A program made the position numbers and the translations under genes. The notes below the pieces were generated by a model. It saw only the letters and a list, made by a program, of their open reading frames with translations, ran no database searches and was not told the origin of the DNA. Positions 47,020 to 58,400 of a DNA stretch of 64,000 nt are shown in pieces. Within the stretch, counting starts at the first letter, position 1. Every line of letters begins with the position of its first letter. The DNA lies in NCBI GenBank assembly GCA_022818135.1, contig JAFMSR010000016.1, positions 4,187,721 to 4,251,720 on the forward strand. The letters run 5' to 3'. This DNA is from Saxidomus purpurata (Eukaryota > Mollusca > Bivalvia > Venerida > Veneridae).

Positions 47020-50000
47020 GTAATACTTTACAATATATTTTGTTATCATTACATTAGAAGTAACACCTTTATAAACAAGACAGTGTGTGACTATTGTTGG
47101 TATGCTTACTGTTTCCTGGGAAGGTAATCTGTCTTTAATACAATTATTTTCGGAAATCACATTCTAGGTTTTCATTATTTACAAAAGGTTTGTACTAACT
47201 CGTATTAAAACAGACACATCGCTTCAGAACATCGTTCATTGCAAAACGACCAACTTGCATACCATGCACAGCAAGCATCCTAAAACAGAACTTTGTCGAT
47301 GACTTTAAAGCTGTTATGCTGTGGCTGAATAGTTTGGAAATTTCTGCTGCAATATAAATGGTAAATTTAACAATAAAACGTCTTTACCACATATTTGTAA
47401 TGTGAACTTTACTATCATCAACATTTCGGCGAAAGCCTTCTTCAGGAAATATTCGCGATAAATTTATATTATCAAAGTTCATAGATATAGCGATAAATAA
47501 TTACATGTATTATCTTTAATATATTATTATCAATAATTTAAAGTAATTTGTACAAACAGTTGGAATCTAAAAGATTATCGCAGATTTAGAGATAGTTGCA
47601 TATATATTTGTCTTTGCTTTTTTCACGTTAGATATAGCACGTGTAACGGAACAGAGCTTTTAATACCGTTTTATATTCTAAATTCATATTTCTTTTGTCA
47701 GAAATGAATACGACTGTTTAACAATAAAATTATCAATTTTCGTTTTGTTGGTGTTCTTTTGTGTGTTAAATGGCATTCGGTTGTGTTCAATTATTTTTTA
47801 TTTGCCTCTATTTAGGACAATTTAAACTTTGTATTTTGGTACCAAAACAGTAACTTTGTATTAAATTTTAGGCTTCGACTTTGATGAAGTTGTTATTACA
47901 CTGGTAAATGCTAGTATATATGAAAATGACTCTGTGACACTGTCATGTGCCACTGAATTTGCTGATAATGAAGGATCTGATTGGTATCTGACACATGAGA
48001 AAAAGACCACGATTGTTGGGGTTCTCGACTCCTTATGTAAAGATATATCAAATACACATATCGATACCAGTTTGTACGAGTATTCGTGCCCTAACAGTAC
48101 ACAGGTTACTTTGACAATAAAGAAAGTGACAAGAAAGAATCATGGGGATAGACTTTCTTGTAGCATGTACACGTCTTCCGGAACACAAGCCAGTGGATAT
48201 ACATTTTTAAACGTACAAGGTATAATTTATTCTTTTTACACAGGTGCTTATTGTTTTCATAAGGAACAAGTATGTGACAGCTAAGTGTATATCTGGATAA
48301 TCCCTTGAGAAAGCAAAACAAAAAGAAAAGAAAAGATATTATAAATATTGATAAAATAGCAAAACTTTCAAGAGTTAGAAAAAACTTGTTACTGCCAACT
48401 ATTACCATGCGTAGTAACCGTCACGGAACACATTAATAGCAATGCAATAAACAAAAGAATCAAATCTAATGTTACAAAAATCAAAAACAACAAAACCAAC
48501 GTAAAGAGCTTAGAACAGTAAGAGCCAAAATATACAATGAAGCTAATAAACACAAAACAAAGAATGCGTCACAAGGCACAAGACAGAAGGTTGAACCCAA
48601 AATTATACTTTTGGAAAATTCAGTCACCTGAAAAATAGGGTAAGACTTCATCAATTTGTATATATTTAAATTTTAGAATAAAATGTATGATTTCTGGTGT
48701 GTACATTAATTGATTTGCTGTTTTTCGTTGACATTTGCAGTTCCAGTATCATCAGCGAGCATAATCGTTCCAAATACCTCAGAGGTGACGTTGATGGAGA
48801 AAAAGGAAGAAGTCTTTAAATGTAAAACATCGGGAGGTCTTCCAGAAGCAACAGTTACTTGGTATAAAGATCCAGGGACACCAGACATTATCAGTGACGA
48901 TGTAGAGATTACTTCAAATATAGAAACATCGTCTAGTAATGTAGATAATCTTATAGAAGTTACCAGTACACTGAGATATTCACCGAGCAGGAATGACAAT
49001 GGATGGAGGATATACTGCACAGCAAGCAACAAACTTGGCAGGGACCCTGCTATTTCAGAGCTAAAACTACTCATAAATGTACACTGTATGTTACAACAGC
49101 AAAATACATGTCTAAAGTCGTCAGTTCAGATGTATTGATAAATTAAGCAATTATATACAGAAATGCCTGAAAAATTGAATTTGAAAGAACCGCGACAAAT
49201 TTAAGAAATTTACCTACTATACTTGCAACATTTATGAAAAACGTTTCTAAGGGCGCTTCTCTAAAAACTGTACATTTCCACTATTCATTGCAGTTATAAA
49301 GCTTATTGCATCCAAACACCTTCCTTTCTTTTTAAGACTGCCTAATAGGAGGTATGTGTTGTTGTGAGAAGAGTAATACTTCTGTTTTTATTTACTGCAT
49401 TATAGTTCATTAATATTTCATTGATTGTACCAAATCATAATTGTGTGTATTCGTTAAATGTGAAAACAAGGGAAGAGGTTTTGCTATAGCTTAGACTAGA
49501 TTCAGTCATTTTGTGTGGTTGGTCGACTTATCTATCACGCTCTACTCCTACAATGTATCTATGAGCAAAACAAAAGACACTAGTATTTGAATATATAATT
49601 GGTTTGAAACTTTAGATACTATGATATTGTAATGTTGTGACAGAAGAATACCTTCATTTTATTTCAGATGAAGCATTTATCACACTATTTGCCATTGAAG
49701 GAAATTTTGAAGACGAAAATGAAGAAAAGATACAGTTAACTTGCGCAGTGGATAGCAACCCTGCATCAACAGTGAAAATAATGTCGGAAGGCAATATGTT
49801 AAAAGAAGAGTCTAACGTAACTATTCTCTCTGTCATACAACATAGTAATGTTGCTTGTCGTTACAGAGGCGATTATACATGTGAAGCAAGTAACACATAT
49901 GGGCATAAGTCAAGTAAAAATATCACGTTGTTCGTCAAATGTAAGTACTTGATATTTGAGTGTTTTGACTTTGATATTAAATATAATGGACGGGTAAGAA

Positions 50001-51985
50001 AAGCCATTAAATGCATAAGGAAAAAACAGGATCAGTACGTTAACTAAAACCGTTTAGAGACACATCGAAATGCAAACCTGTAAAACAGCACATACACATA
50101 ATTCGCTGAATTCGTTGTGCGAGCGCTTTGAAATGGATAGTCATCCGATAGTTTGGCAACTAGCAATTAAGAGTCAGCAGACTTAGAAACAATGAAACTA
50201 CAATTTATCGGTTAGACCAAGACACAACAAGCTTAATTACATCTCTACAGCTTTTATTACGAGGAATAATGCAAAAGAGAATAAAGATTTAGACTTGAAA
50301 AGGTGTAAAATTACCCTGCCTAAAACGATTTAACTATTAAGACAATAATTTTGGGCTGAGACATTTAAGTGTTAATTAGCATTATTTATCCGTGTATGGT
50401 TCAATAGAGTACGAAGTCAGACAGCATAAATGAATTATGATATAAAGGTCACATGCAATTGCAGTAATATGTACTAAAGTAGTATAGGGAAATGAAATGT
50501 GTTTATTAATTTTGAAAATGTCACATTGAAATAAGGGCATTTAGAATGATAGAGATAATATTTTCCCTTTCTCAGGTTCGTTGAATACATTTTTATGCAA
50601 CATGGAAACAAACATCACCGGTATAATACTCGGATGTACTCTTGGAATAGTTTGTGTCGTCCTGGCTTTATATGGAACATTTATTACTATCTTGTCCAGG
50701 ACAAAAAGGAAAAATACTGGTGAATTGACCTATCATATTTCTAAGATTTAGAGAGAGTTCAGGTAAAAGCGTACAACAATAAACATAACAACATGCTTCT
50801 GGTCTTTATTATGATAATTGAACACAAAAATAATACTCCGCATGCACACGTCCTAAGAAATTTCCGAAGTGCAAGAATAAAATTCATTTTTATAATACAA
50901 CCATGCATAAGAATCTTATAATTATAAGTCTAAGTAAGTCAAACAATCCTGTGATGCAGTTATGTAAAACCTAATAATATTTTGTCCAACTAAATGACTC
51001 CTGGCTTCTAAAACAAAAACATATGTTGCTCAAAATGGTATCGTATCCAATATAAACAACATAAATTCATTTATTCGAATTTCAGATGAAACGACCGCAA
51101 ATGAATCTGCTGAACAAAGGTGAGCAAATATCTATTTGTTGGTACTTACACACTGAAAACTGAAACGAGGTTCGTTTTAAAAAGCCGAAGTGTGGTGATC
51201 TGTTATTCAATATACTAGGTTGCCAAAAGATAAGAATCAAAACTAAAAGACAGGACAGGTACTTCAGATAGAAAGGAAATAATCGAGACAGCTTTATTGT
51301 AGACGGCTATATTCGGAATAATATAACTGGTACTCACAAAAAAGTGTTATTATTTCCTCTGGCTATAACATCATTACGTATAGAAGAAATACATATAGAA
51401 GAAATACCACCCAAATATGTCCAACTATACATCATTTATATTAATCTTAGCATTAGCGAATCGGCCCTCGCTACCTGAAGTATTTTGATCTTATTTTTCA
51501 CATAGTGTCTTCCATATACTTACGTAGGTTCTGGTAAATGTAGTTTTATAGGAAATGATTGATTGCAAATATAACTAGTTTGAATATGGTAAAGTTTGAG
51601 TGGGTTTATGTAAGTATAAAGTTTGTTTAAAATGGTTGTCTCAATAACATTCATGTTATCTTTCAAGATCTGCATACAATATGTGAAAATGATGTATCTC
51701 AATCAAAAGGTGTTCACATCTGCATGTTTACTAATAGAGCAACATTGCACTTAAAGATAATACTCTATTCATTGATATTTGTATTCGTACACTTGTGCAT
51801 TGATAATAAAATAATTTTATTCCAGAACATACGGAAACTTAAATGTTACTGAAACTCACGCGACCAATGAGGAACACGCAGAAAACAATGAAGATGAAGA
51901 CGACACTGTAATGCAGTACACAGATCTCATCCAGTATTCAAATCTGGATCGAGCAACGTATGCGGTCATCCAAAGTGCTAACTAA
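46968..51985 (+). CDS. Ig receptor gene D: three Ig domains, membrane segment, ITAM-like tail; intact
   Basis: Seven exons, 46968-47019, 47872-48219, 48741-49085, 49668-49940, 50576-50719, 51086-51119 and 51826-51985, total 1,356 nt, 451 aa, with GT-AG at every intron. Signal peptide 1-18, Ig1 about 18-133, Ig2 134-248, Ig6-type 249-339, membrane helix about 352-376, then an 75-residue tail. The tail has YGNL, then YTDLIQYSNLDRATYAVI (Tyr430, Tyr436, Tyr444) and ends QSAN. It is the shortest member of the cluster and the only complete one besides A. It has no trace of the Ig3, Ig4, Ig5 and Ig7 modules of A. A type I receptor signalling through SH2 proteins is inferred from the tail; the ligand is unknown. 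Confidence 0.87.
47872..48219 (+). CDS. Gene D Ig1 exon
   Basis: 348 nt, phase 1 to 1. VTLSC, SDWYLTHEKK, DSLC, YSCPNS, LTIKKVT and DRLSC keep the four-cysteine pattern of gene A Ig1. Confidence 0.88.
48741..49085 (+). CDS. Gene D Ig2 exon
   Basis: 345 nt, phase 1 to 1. FKCKTSGGLPEATVTWYKD and YSPSRNDNGWRIYCTASN. Donor GTATGT. Confidence 0.9.
49668..49940 (+). CDS. Gene D Ig exon of the Ig6 type
   Basis: 273 nt, phase 1 to 1. IQLTCAVDSNPASTVKI, VACRYRGDYTCEASNTYG and SSKNITLFVK. No core Trp, as in A and C. Confidence 0.88.
50576..50719 (+). CDS. Gene D transmembrane exon
   Basis: 144 nt, phase 1 to 1. IILGCTLGIVCVVLALYGTF then ITILSRTKRK, a membrane helix with basic stop-transfer. Donor GTGAAT. 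Confidence 0.87.
51086..51119 (+). CDS. Gene D 34-nt cytoplasmic exon
   Basis: From AATTTCAG to GTGAGC, phase 1 to 2, DETTANESAEQ. Confidence 0.8.
51826..51985 (+). CDS. Gene D tyrosine-motif tail exon
   Basis: Acceptor TTTATTCCAG. TYGNLNVTETH, an acidic stretch, then YTDLIQYSNLDRATYAVI, QSAN and TAA at 51983-51985. Confidence 0.87.
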
Positions 51986-52193
51986 AACTGTTCTGCTACT
52001 ATTACGGCAAAGTATGAATATAAAAATTCGTGTGTTTTATAAACGCTTTTGGGATATCTATCGTAATCGTACCAATACTCTGTTTGAGCCAACATACATT
52101 TATACAAATGTTAATATATTATTGATAGGCGAAATTCAAGCATTTGTTTTATTCATTTTCCGCACTTCGCCTACAGTATTTCTGTTTATACAA

Positions 52194-52199
52194 AATAAA
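52194..52199 (+). terminator. Candidate polyadenylation signal of gene D
   Basis: AATAAA about 210 nt after the stop codon of gene D. Confidence 0.45.
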
Positions 52200-55100
52200 A
52201 AACAAATGTATCTTTTTGTATTTATTTATATAATCATTTTAACTATACATGTAATTATTGCTATATCTGAGAAAACTCGATCAGATGACGTCGGATAACT
52301 GAACGTTGGAGGTGTTGATATACATACAAACAGCTTTATTTTGTACAAGTCGCGGACTTCATGTTTGTGTTTTACTTGACTGACAATCCTGTATTAACTA
52401 AATTTTCACTGTACTACTACAACCATCGATCATCATGTCCTGTTCACAAGCAGGGAGCGTAGTTCAATGACAAATATATGTAAATAACTTTGCAACTCTA
52501 GTTATTCCTGGAAAGAAACGTTTGATTGATAGAACTGAAAACGGGTTTTCAATTTAGAGCAAAAATTAACGGAAATAAACAATTATTCCCTTCCTTCTTA
52601 CTTATTGTAAACCATCCTTGTTTGTTAATTTGATATTTTACCAAAACTTTATTTATAGTTCAGTTACTTCCGTTTTTCGCACTGATTGAAGTATTTGCGG
52701 TGTTTGATACATACATGTAAGACTAGCGTCTTAAGTTAGGCAAAATGGTAACATGTCAAAGAATTTACATTTTGTATTTGCTTAGTTTTTCACTATTTAG
52801 TATTGGTGTTTGCTCCATTATATGACTAGATACATGTATGATTTTGCATAAACATTTTCAAGTTTATCTTTAAAATATGGAGAAACATTTCCACAACAAG
52901 TTTGTTTGTGTTTATTGGCATGACCCCTAATGACAAATTGCTGATGTATTTCACTTTGCTTTAAACACCTGGCTCGTTTCGTTTATTATATAAAATAACG
53001 TGTTACGTATACCCTTGATAGCTTCTACTGGTCTATTCAAACGAGTGAGAATACAACTCATTTTAGGTATTTCTTTAATTTGTAATTGTGCATGAAGAGA
53101 AAACATCTGAATAAAAAGTAAGAAGACAATTCACGAAATAGTGTATTTCATGACAGTCAGAGATATTTTTCACAAGGTGGGCACATTCATCGAGAATCAA
53201 TTTTTAATTGTTCACAACATCAAATATACTTCTTTTATAACTTTTGCTTATTTCATGATCGGAAGAAATTTTGAGACATTTCCTTAACAACCTTCTTGAT
53301 AACACTTTCTAATGTGTGTGAGTGTGTTTGTGAGGACAGGGGCTATGAAATGAACAGACTGGGTCGTCTTGTGGCAATGTTCAATAGTTGTCGTTCTTTG
53401 CCTTTTACCCCAAATGTGTGTCTCTGCGTCAAATTAGCAGCTACGACCACTACTTGAGGCGTAATTGGTCTTATAGAAATATATGCTTTAACTTAACATT
53501 TGTATGCAACATCTACATTATGTAACAGAACAAGTAAACGTAAACAGGCTCGTTATTTTGCGTCATTTTTATGTAGATAGTCACCTTACTCCTGTTGAAT
53601 TATACGAAGGGCGATAACCGAGTATTAAGCCGTGTGTATGTACCTGAATATAGATTTAATACCTGGAAATGGCCCTTATACAGCTGGGTCCAGAAAGACG
53701 TTTTTCAAAACACAAAGAATGTTATGAAAATCACAAAATTTACTGATTGCTAAACTTAGATAAAATGTCATTCGGTGTGTGGGTGCACATACGTGTTTAG
53801 CGACTTGATATTATCATAAATTATGGAAATCGTGTTAATACAATGTAATACAGTTCATAAAAATATACTAGTACTATAATACAACGCCTTTCTGTATCTC
53901 TAGTACTTTGATTTAAATAACGATACTGACAAGAAAATTAAAATGCCGTGATGGATTTTATGCCCATATCTTACCTTGAATATTATAAGAACAATTACTT
54001 TTTTTTCTAAAAACAAAACATTTAGTATCGATATAATCAATCATACCAGCTAGAGTGTTCAGCGGATAATTCACAGCGGTATAACGTGCTGTTACTTTTT
54101 ACCGCATCTCATGAGCATATTAACAGGGAACATAGTAACATGTCAAACGTTTAACCTACGACTTTATTACAATAACCAACCAATCTTGCCGGTAAGTCTT
54201 TTTTCATTTGAAATATAAATGCTACAAATATTTGTAACATCCAAAGTGCTAGGTATTGTAATTGGAAATTAGAAAGACTTCTGTAACCAGGCGTATCATT
54301 TTCATACGAGAACTCGCATATAGATCCACAATATGAATATAAGAAGGAAATATCCAAATGAGTCAGTTGCTTCGTTGGTACGTCCGAACGACTATTGATT
54401 TTAACGGAAATCTTAACTTACATATGGATAAACAAATTCTGACTGTCTCAACTAAAACATATTCAAAATCTGCGTATTTTCTAATCAAATAATTACTTGA
54501 AATAATAAATTTCAACCAATGAATATATCTATAAAGTTAAGACAAGGGTTTCAGATAAAAATGTATCAATACCGCTTTAAATGTATGTGTATATAACAGT
54601 TGCAAAATATTGACAAAAGTCACAACAATACATGGCCCTTCCAATTCATATTTCTTAACATTTTTACAACTGAATCCTTATAGCAATTTTAGGTCGAACT
54701 GTTACTGGGAGCAGGAAATATACCTGACATATTTTCATGAAAATGACATTTGAAAAATCGGACATGTTATTTTTTTTATCTCGTACTTTTAATCCGGGAT
54801 CCGGAATTTGGAATTCATCGTTATCTCGGATTGCCCTTTCAACGTAAAACAAAACCGATTTCAACTGGAACTTACCTGTCTTTCTAAAACACAGAACGCA
54901 AGCAGAAAGTTTTATATAACCGCTGATCTGAATATTTTACGCGGACAGGAAGAGCAGGGCCTGTCAATAATGGGGACACTGCAACAACATTTTCAGTGAT
55001 CAGCATATACTCTTGAAATACAATGTTTCAAAAAAAGAGACGTGTCTCCATCTCGTCTAAGGTTTTTGGAGAAAATCTGGCATCGTCCAAGGAACTAAGA

Positions 55101-55307
55101 TGTAATTCATTTAAATATTTTTCCTCTTATCCTTACTAATATTCCGGTGAAATTTAATTTAATTCTAAGATTGTAACAAAAATAAATGCATACAGCCTAC
55201 AGAATAAGTAAAGCGCTTCCAACACATATTCCTATTATTACATACATATCAAAGTTTCTGTTTCCTCCTTCAGTAAGATATGCTCTGTACGGGCTGGTGG
55301 TAATACT
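52200..55307. other. Intergenic DNA between gene D and the convergent gene E
   Basis: AT-rich DNA with only short frames. No exon, RNA gene or mobile-element end was recognised. Confidence 0.5.
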
Positions 55308-55405
55308 TCAATGCGATGAAGCAGCAGAAGAAGACGTGCCAGTAGCATCAGAAGTAGTAGTAGAAGTAGTAGTAACGTAACGGCTTGAGCGTGTACTCGT
55401 AGAAC
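55308..55405 (-). CDS. Gene E terminal exon, Ser/Thr-rich C-terminus
   Basis: Acceptor AATAATTACAG (minus strand), phase 1. Reads GSTSTRSSRYVTTTSTTTSD, then ATGTSSSAASSH and TGA at 55310-55308. The composition suggests an O-glycosylated stalk. Supported only by the acceptor, phase and composition. Confidence 0.45.
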
Positions 55406-58400
55406 CTGTAATTATTACATACATAATGCTCATTGAAATTATGCAATACAAAATCGACTCTGGATATCAAAATAAGGAAGACATAAGGGCCATGGTGGAT
55501 CTTTAAAGTCCACTTGAGCTCAACAGCAATACTTGATTATAAACCCCTTAAAACCCAATGGATGTCAAATTCGATGAGCTGAAATAAATTTAATATGCAA
55601 TACAATGAACTCCGTACATAACGAATTCCTTGGGATGACTTAAGTTGTTCCTAATATCCGGAGTTTGTTTTATCCATATAGCATTTTATGTTTAATGAAG
55701 AATAAATAAATTGGGTCGTTAAATTTTCTTCCTTATATCCGGGTATGTTATTTCATATAAAGTTTCAGTAATCATTGTATCGGGTCGCGAAATGTTTTTC
55801 CTTATATCCATATATACGGAGTTTAATGTACAATGTTTGTGTTTAAAGAAGAAGAAATAAATCGGGCCGAGAATGCTTTCCTTTTATCCGGAACATCGCT
55901 ATATCCGGAGTCGTTAAATACGGAGTGTAATGCACTAGGACACTGACTTTGTGAAATTATTTCAATCTGATTTTTTAAATTTAATTATCATATTTATATT
56001 AATAAATTTATTATAAGGAACAACAGCCATTTAGGAAACCGTTAGAAGACAATTATGATTATTTTAATATCAAAAGGGCCGAGATGGTTCTACTATATCA
56101 CTCACCTATAAAAACCTGCCTACATTAAACGATCATGAAAAAGAGTTCACAAAGTCAAGTATTCTAACCAAGTTTAATGCCTAATGAAACAAAGTGTCAC
56201 AAAGTGTACAAAACATGTTCTGTGATATGACCTGGTGACCTAGTTTTAAATACCATGTAATCAAGTATCAAACTTAACCAAGAGTGTATCAAGACAAATA
56301 TTTTGATCAACTTTCATTTTGATGTAGTCTGTAGAGTTTTTTTATCCTATGATTAAACACAGTGACCTAGTTTTTGATCCTATGTGATCTAGTTTTATAC
56401 TGTGCCGGGAGTTAATCAACAAAAACAATATGACATACTTTCAGGTTTGTTTCGTACAATATGTCGCCTCTAGAGTAATCACACTGTTTTACTTTGTTTT
56501 AAACTTTCCTAGAACAAAATGTGGTCTGTATAGCGATAGCAATATTCTGTGATTTGTGTGTATTGTTCCTTTTAATTTTTCACAATTATATGCATCCAAG
56601 ATCTAATTTTAGATTTAATACTTCAAGTACATGTATTTATATACATGCAACCGGTGTGACCAAGTTTTATGACTTTTTTAGAATAATAATAAGTCCTCTG
56701 TAGTTTCTATAACAGTAGACTAAAATACAATGAAGTACGACCAACTTAGTATTCATAGAGAGAAATCATTTGTAATGGGCGAAATTCATAATTTTAAATT
56801 TCCAATTTTCTATCTTCTGGGAATACCAGTATTGTGCGTTCAAAAGCGTTTCTTTTTGCATATTGCCAGTGCTTGAAGTTCAAATACAAATTTTGCAAAT
56901 TAGTTTATTTTTGTATAACTTCAAATTGAAATGAACATTTAAACGATAACGATATAATATAGTTTTTCTAACTTTTCACATGGATTATGGGATCTGTAAA
57001 GAAGGATACTTTCACATCCTTCCGCATTATGACTCATCCTATTTTGTATTTATTAGAAACTAACAACTAAGCTATATCTTTGAGATGCAATCTGTGAATA
57101 TCTGTTTATTCTTTTTCAGACTACTGAATCAGACACGAAGACGGGCAAAACTGTTTAAAAACAAATCATACAACGACATTTGAAACATCTTTCTGTGAAA
57201 TTTCATTAAGACTGTTGTAAAGATTGAAATGAAACGTTATATGGCGAAGAAATTAAAACACTTTATCTAAAGCAAGAAGACTAGCTCATGTTGTGGTAAG
57301 ACGTTAATAGACATGACATTTGATCATGCAAACGAACATTTGTGATTGAAAATGTTATGTATGCACTTACTACATAGTGGTATTCGACTTTTCACAATAT
57401 CTGCGGATGATGCGCCACTGATAACAAACGTCGCTCCCCAAGAATTGTCTATTTCATCAGCTTGTAATCCCGTCAATGTAAGTTTAAATATATTAAAAGG
57501 CAGAGAATGTGTTGATGGACACTCATAGCTCATTCTGGAAGAATCTGGGAATCCTGCAGGTACAGATCCAAAAACTGTACATGTTGACGCTGCAACAACT
57601 ACATTCGTTTCTGTGCTGGCGCTGTAGTACCACTGTACTGCTGTTACAGTTCCAGTTCCAGAGTAAACAGCTGTCATTGTTAGACTATCTCCAATAGAAT
57701 AGCAACTTTCAACGTACATAAAAGCCACATCTGGCACAGACGCTTAAAAATATAGTAAAGGTTGTATTAAAAATATAAATTTTCCAAATAAGCTTTCGTA
57801 TGTAACTTGTTCAACTGAACAATCATATGTTCATACTGAGATTAGTTTAAAAAACATTATTTTAACAGTTCAACAAAATTAAAGTTGTCCATTACTAATA
57901 CCATATCAAACTCAATTTTAAAACTAACAGATTGTATCGGGCGTTTGTTTGCAAGTAAAAAAATGAGATACTGCATTGCTGCATTAACATATTGATTGAA
58001 AAGAGCTTAACAAAAGAGAGGTTACTCATAAATTACTATTTTGCTCAGTGTTGTAAAACAAGAATATTAGTTTTTACTATTGCAAAAGGTTCGATCGAAA
58101 TATCCCCCACTGAGGGAACGAGGCTGTGAATAGTTTTACTTAAATACGCTTGCACATTTTGAAATAGATATTTAAAAACTAAACTTATCGAAATGATGCA
58201 TTTTAACTGTATAAAAACAAACGTTCAATATTTGATGCTATGTTTGGGAAAAGGACGACCCATTGTCTATCTAACGATAAGACATAAGTACATTCCCTCG
58301 TAATTAAGCACCAGCATTTAAACAAGAAGATGCTTACATGGCTATGGTAAAGTGTTAGAAGTAGTGTCAAACAGGAATACAGAATACAATACCAGATTAC

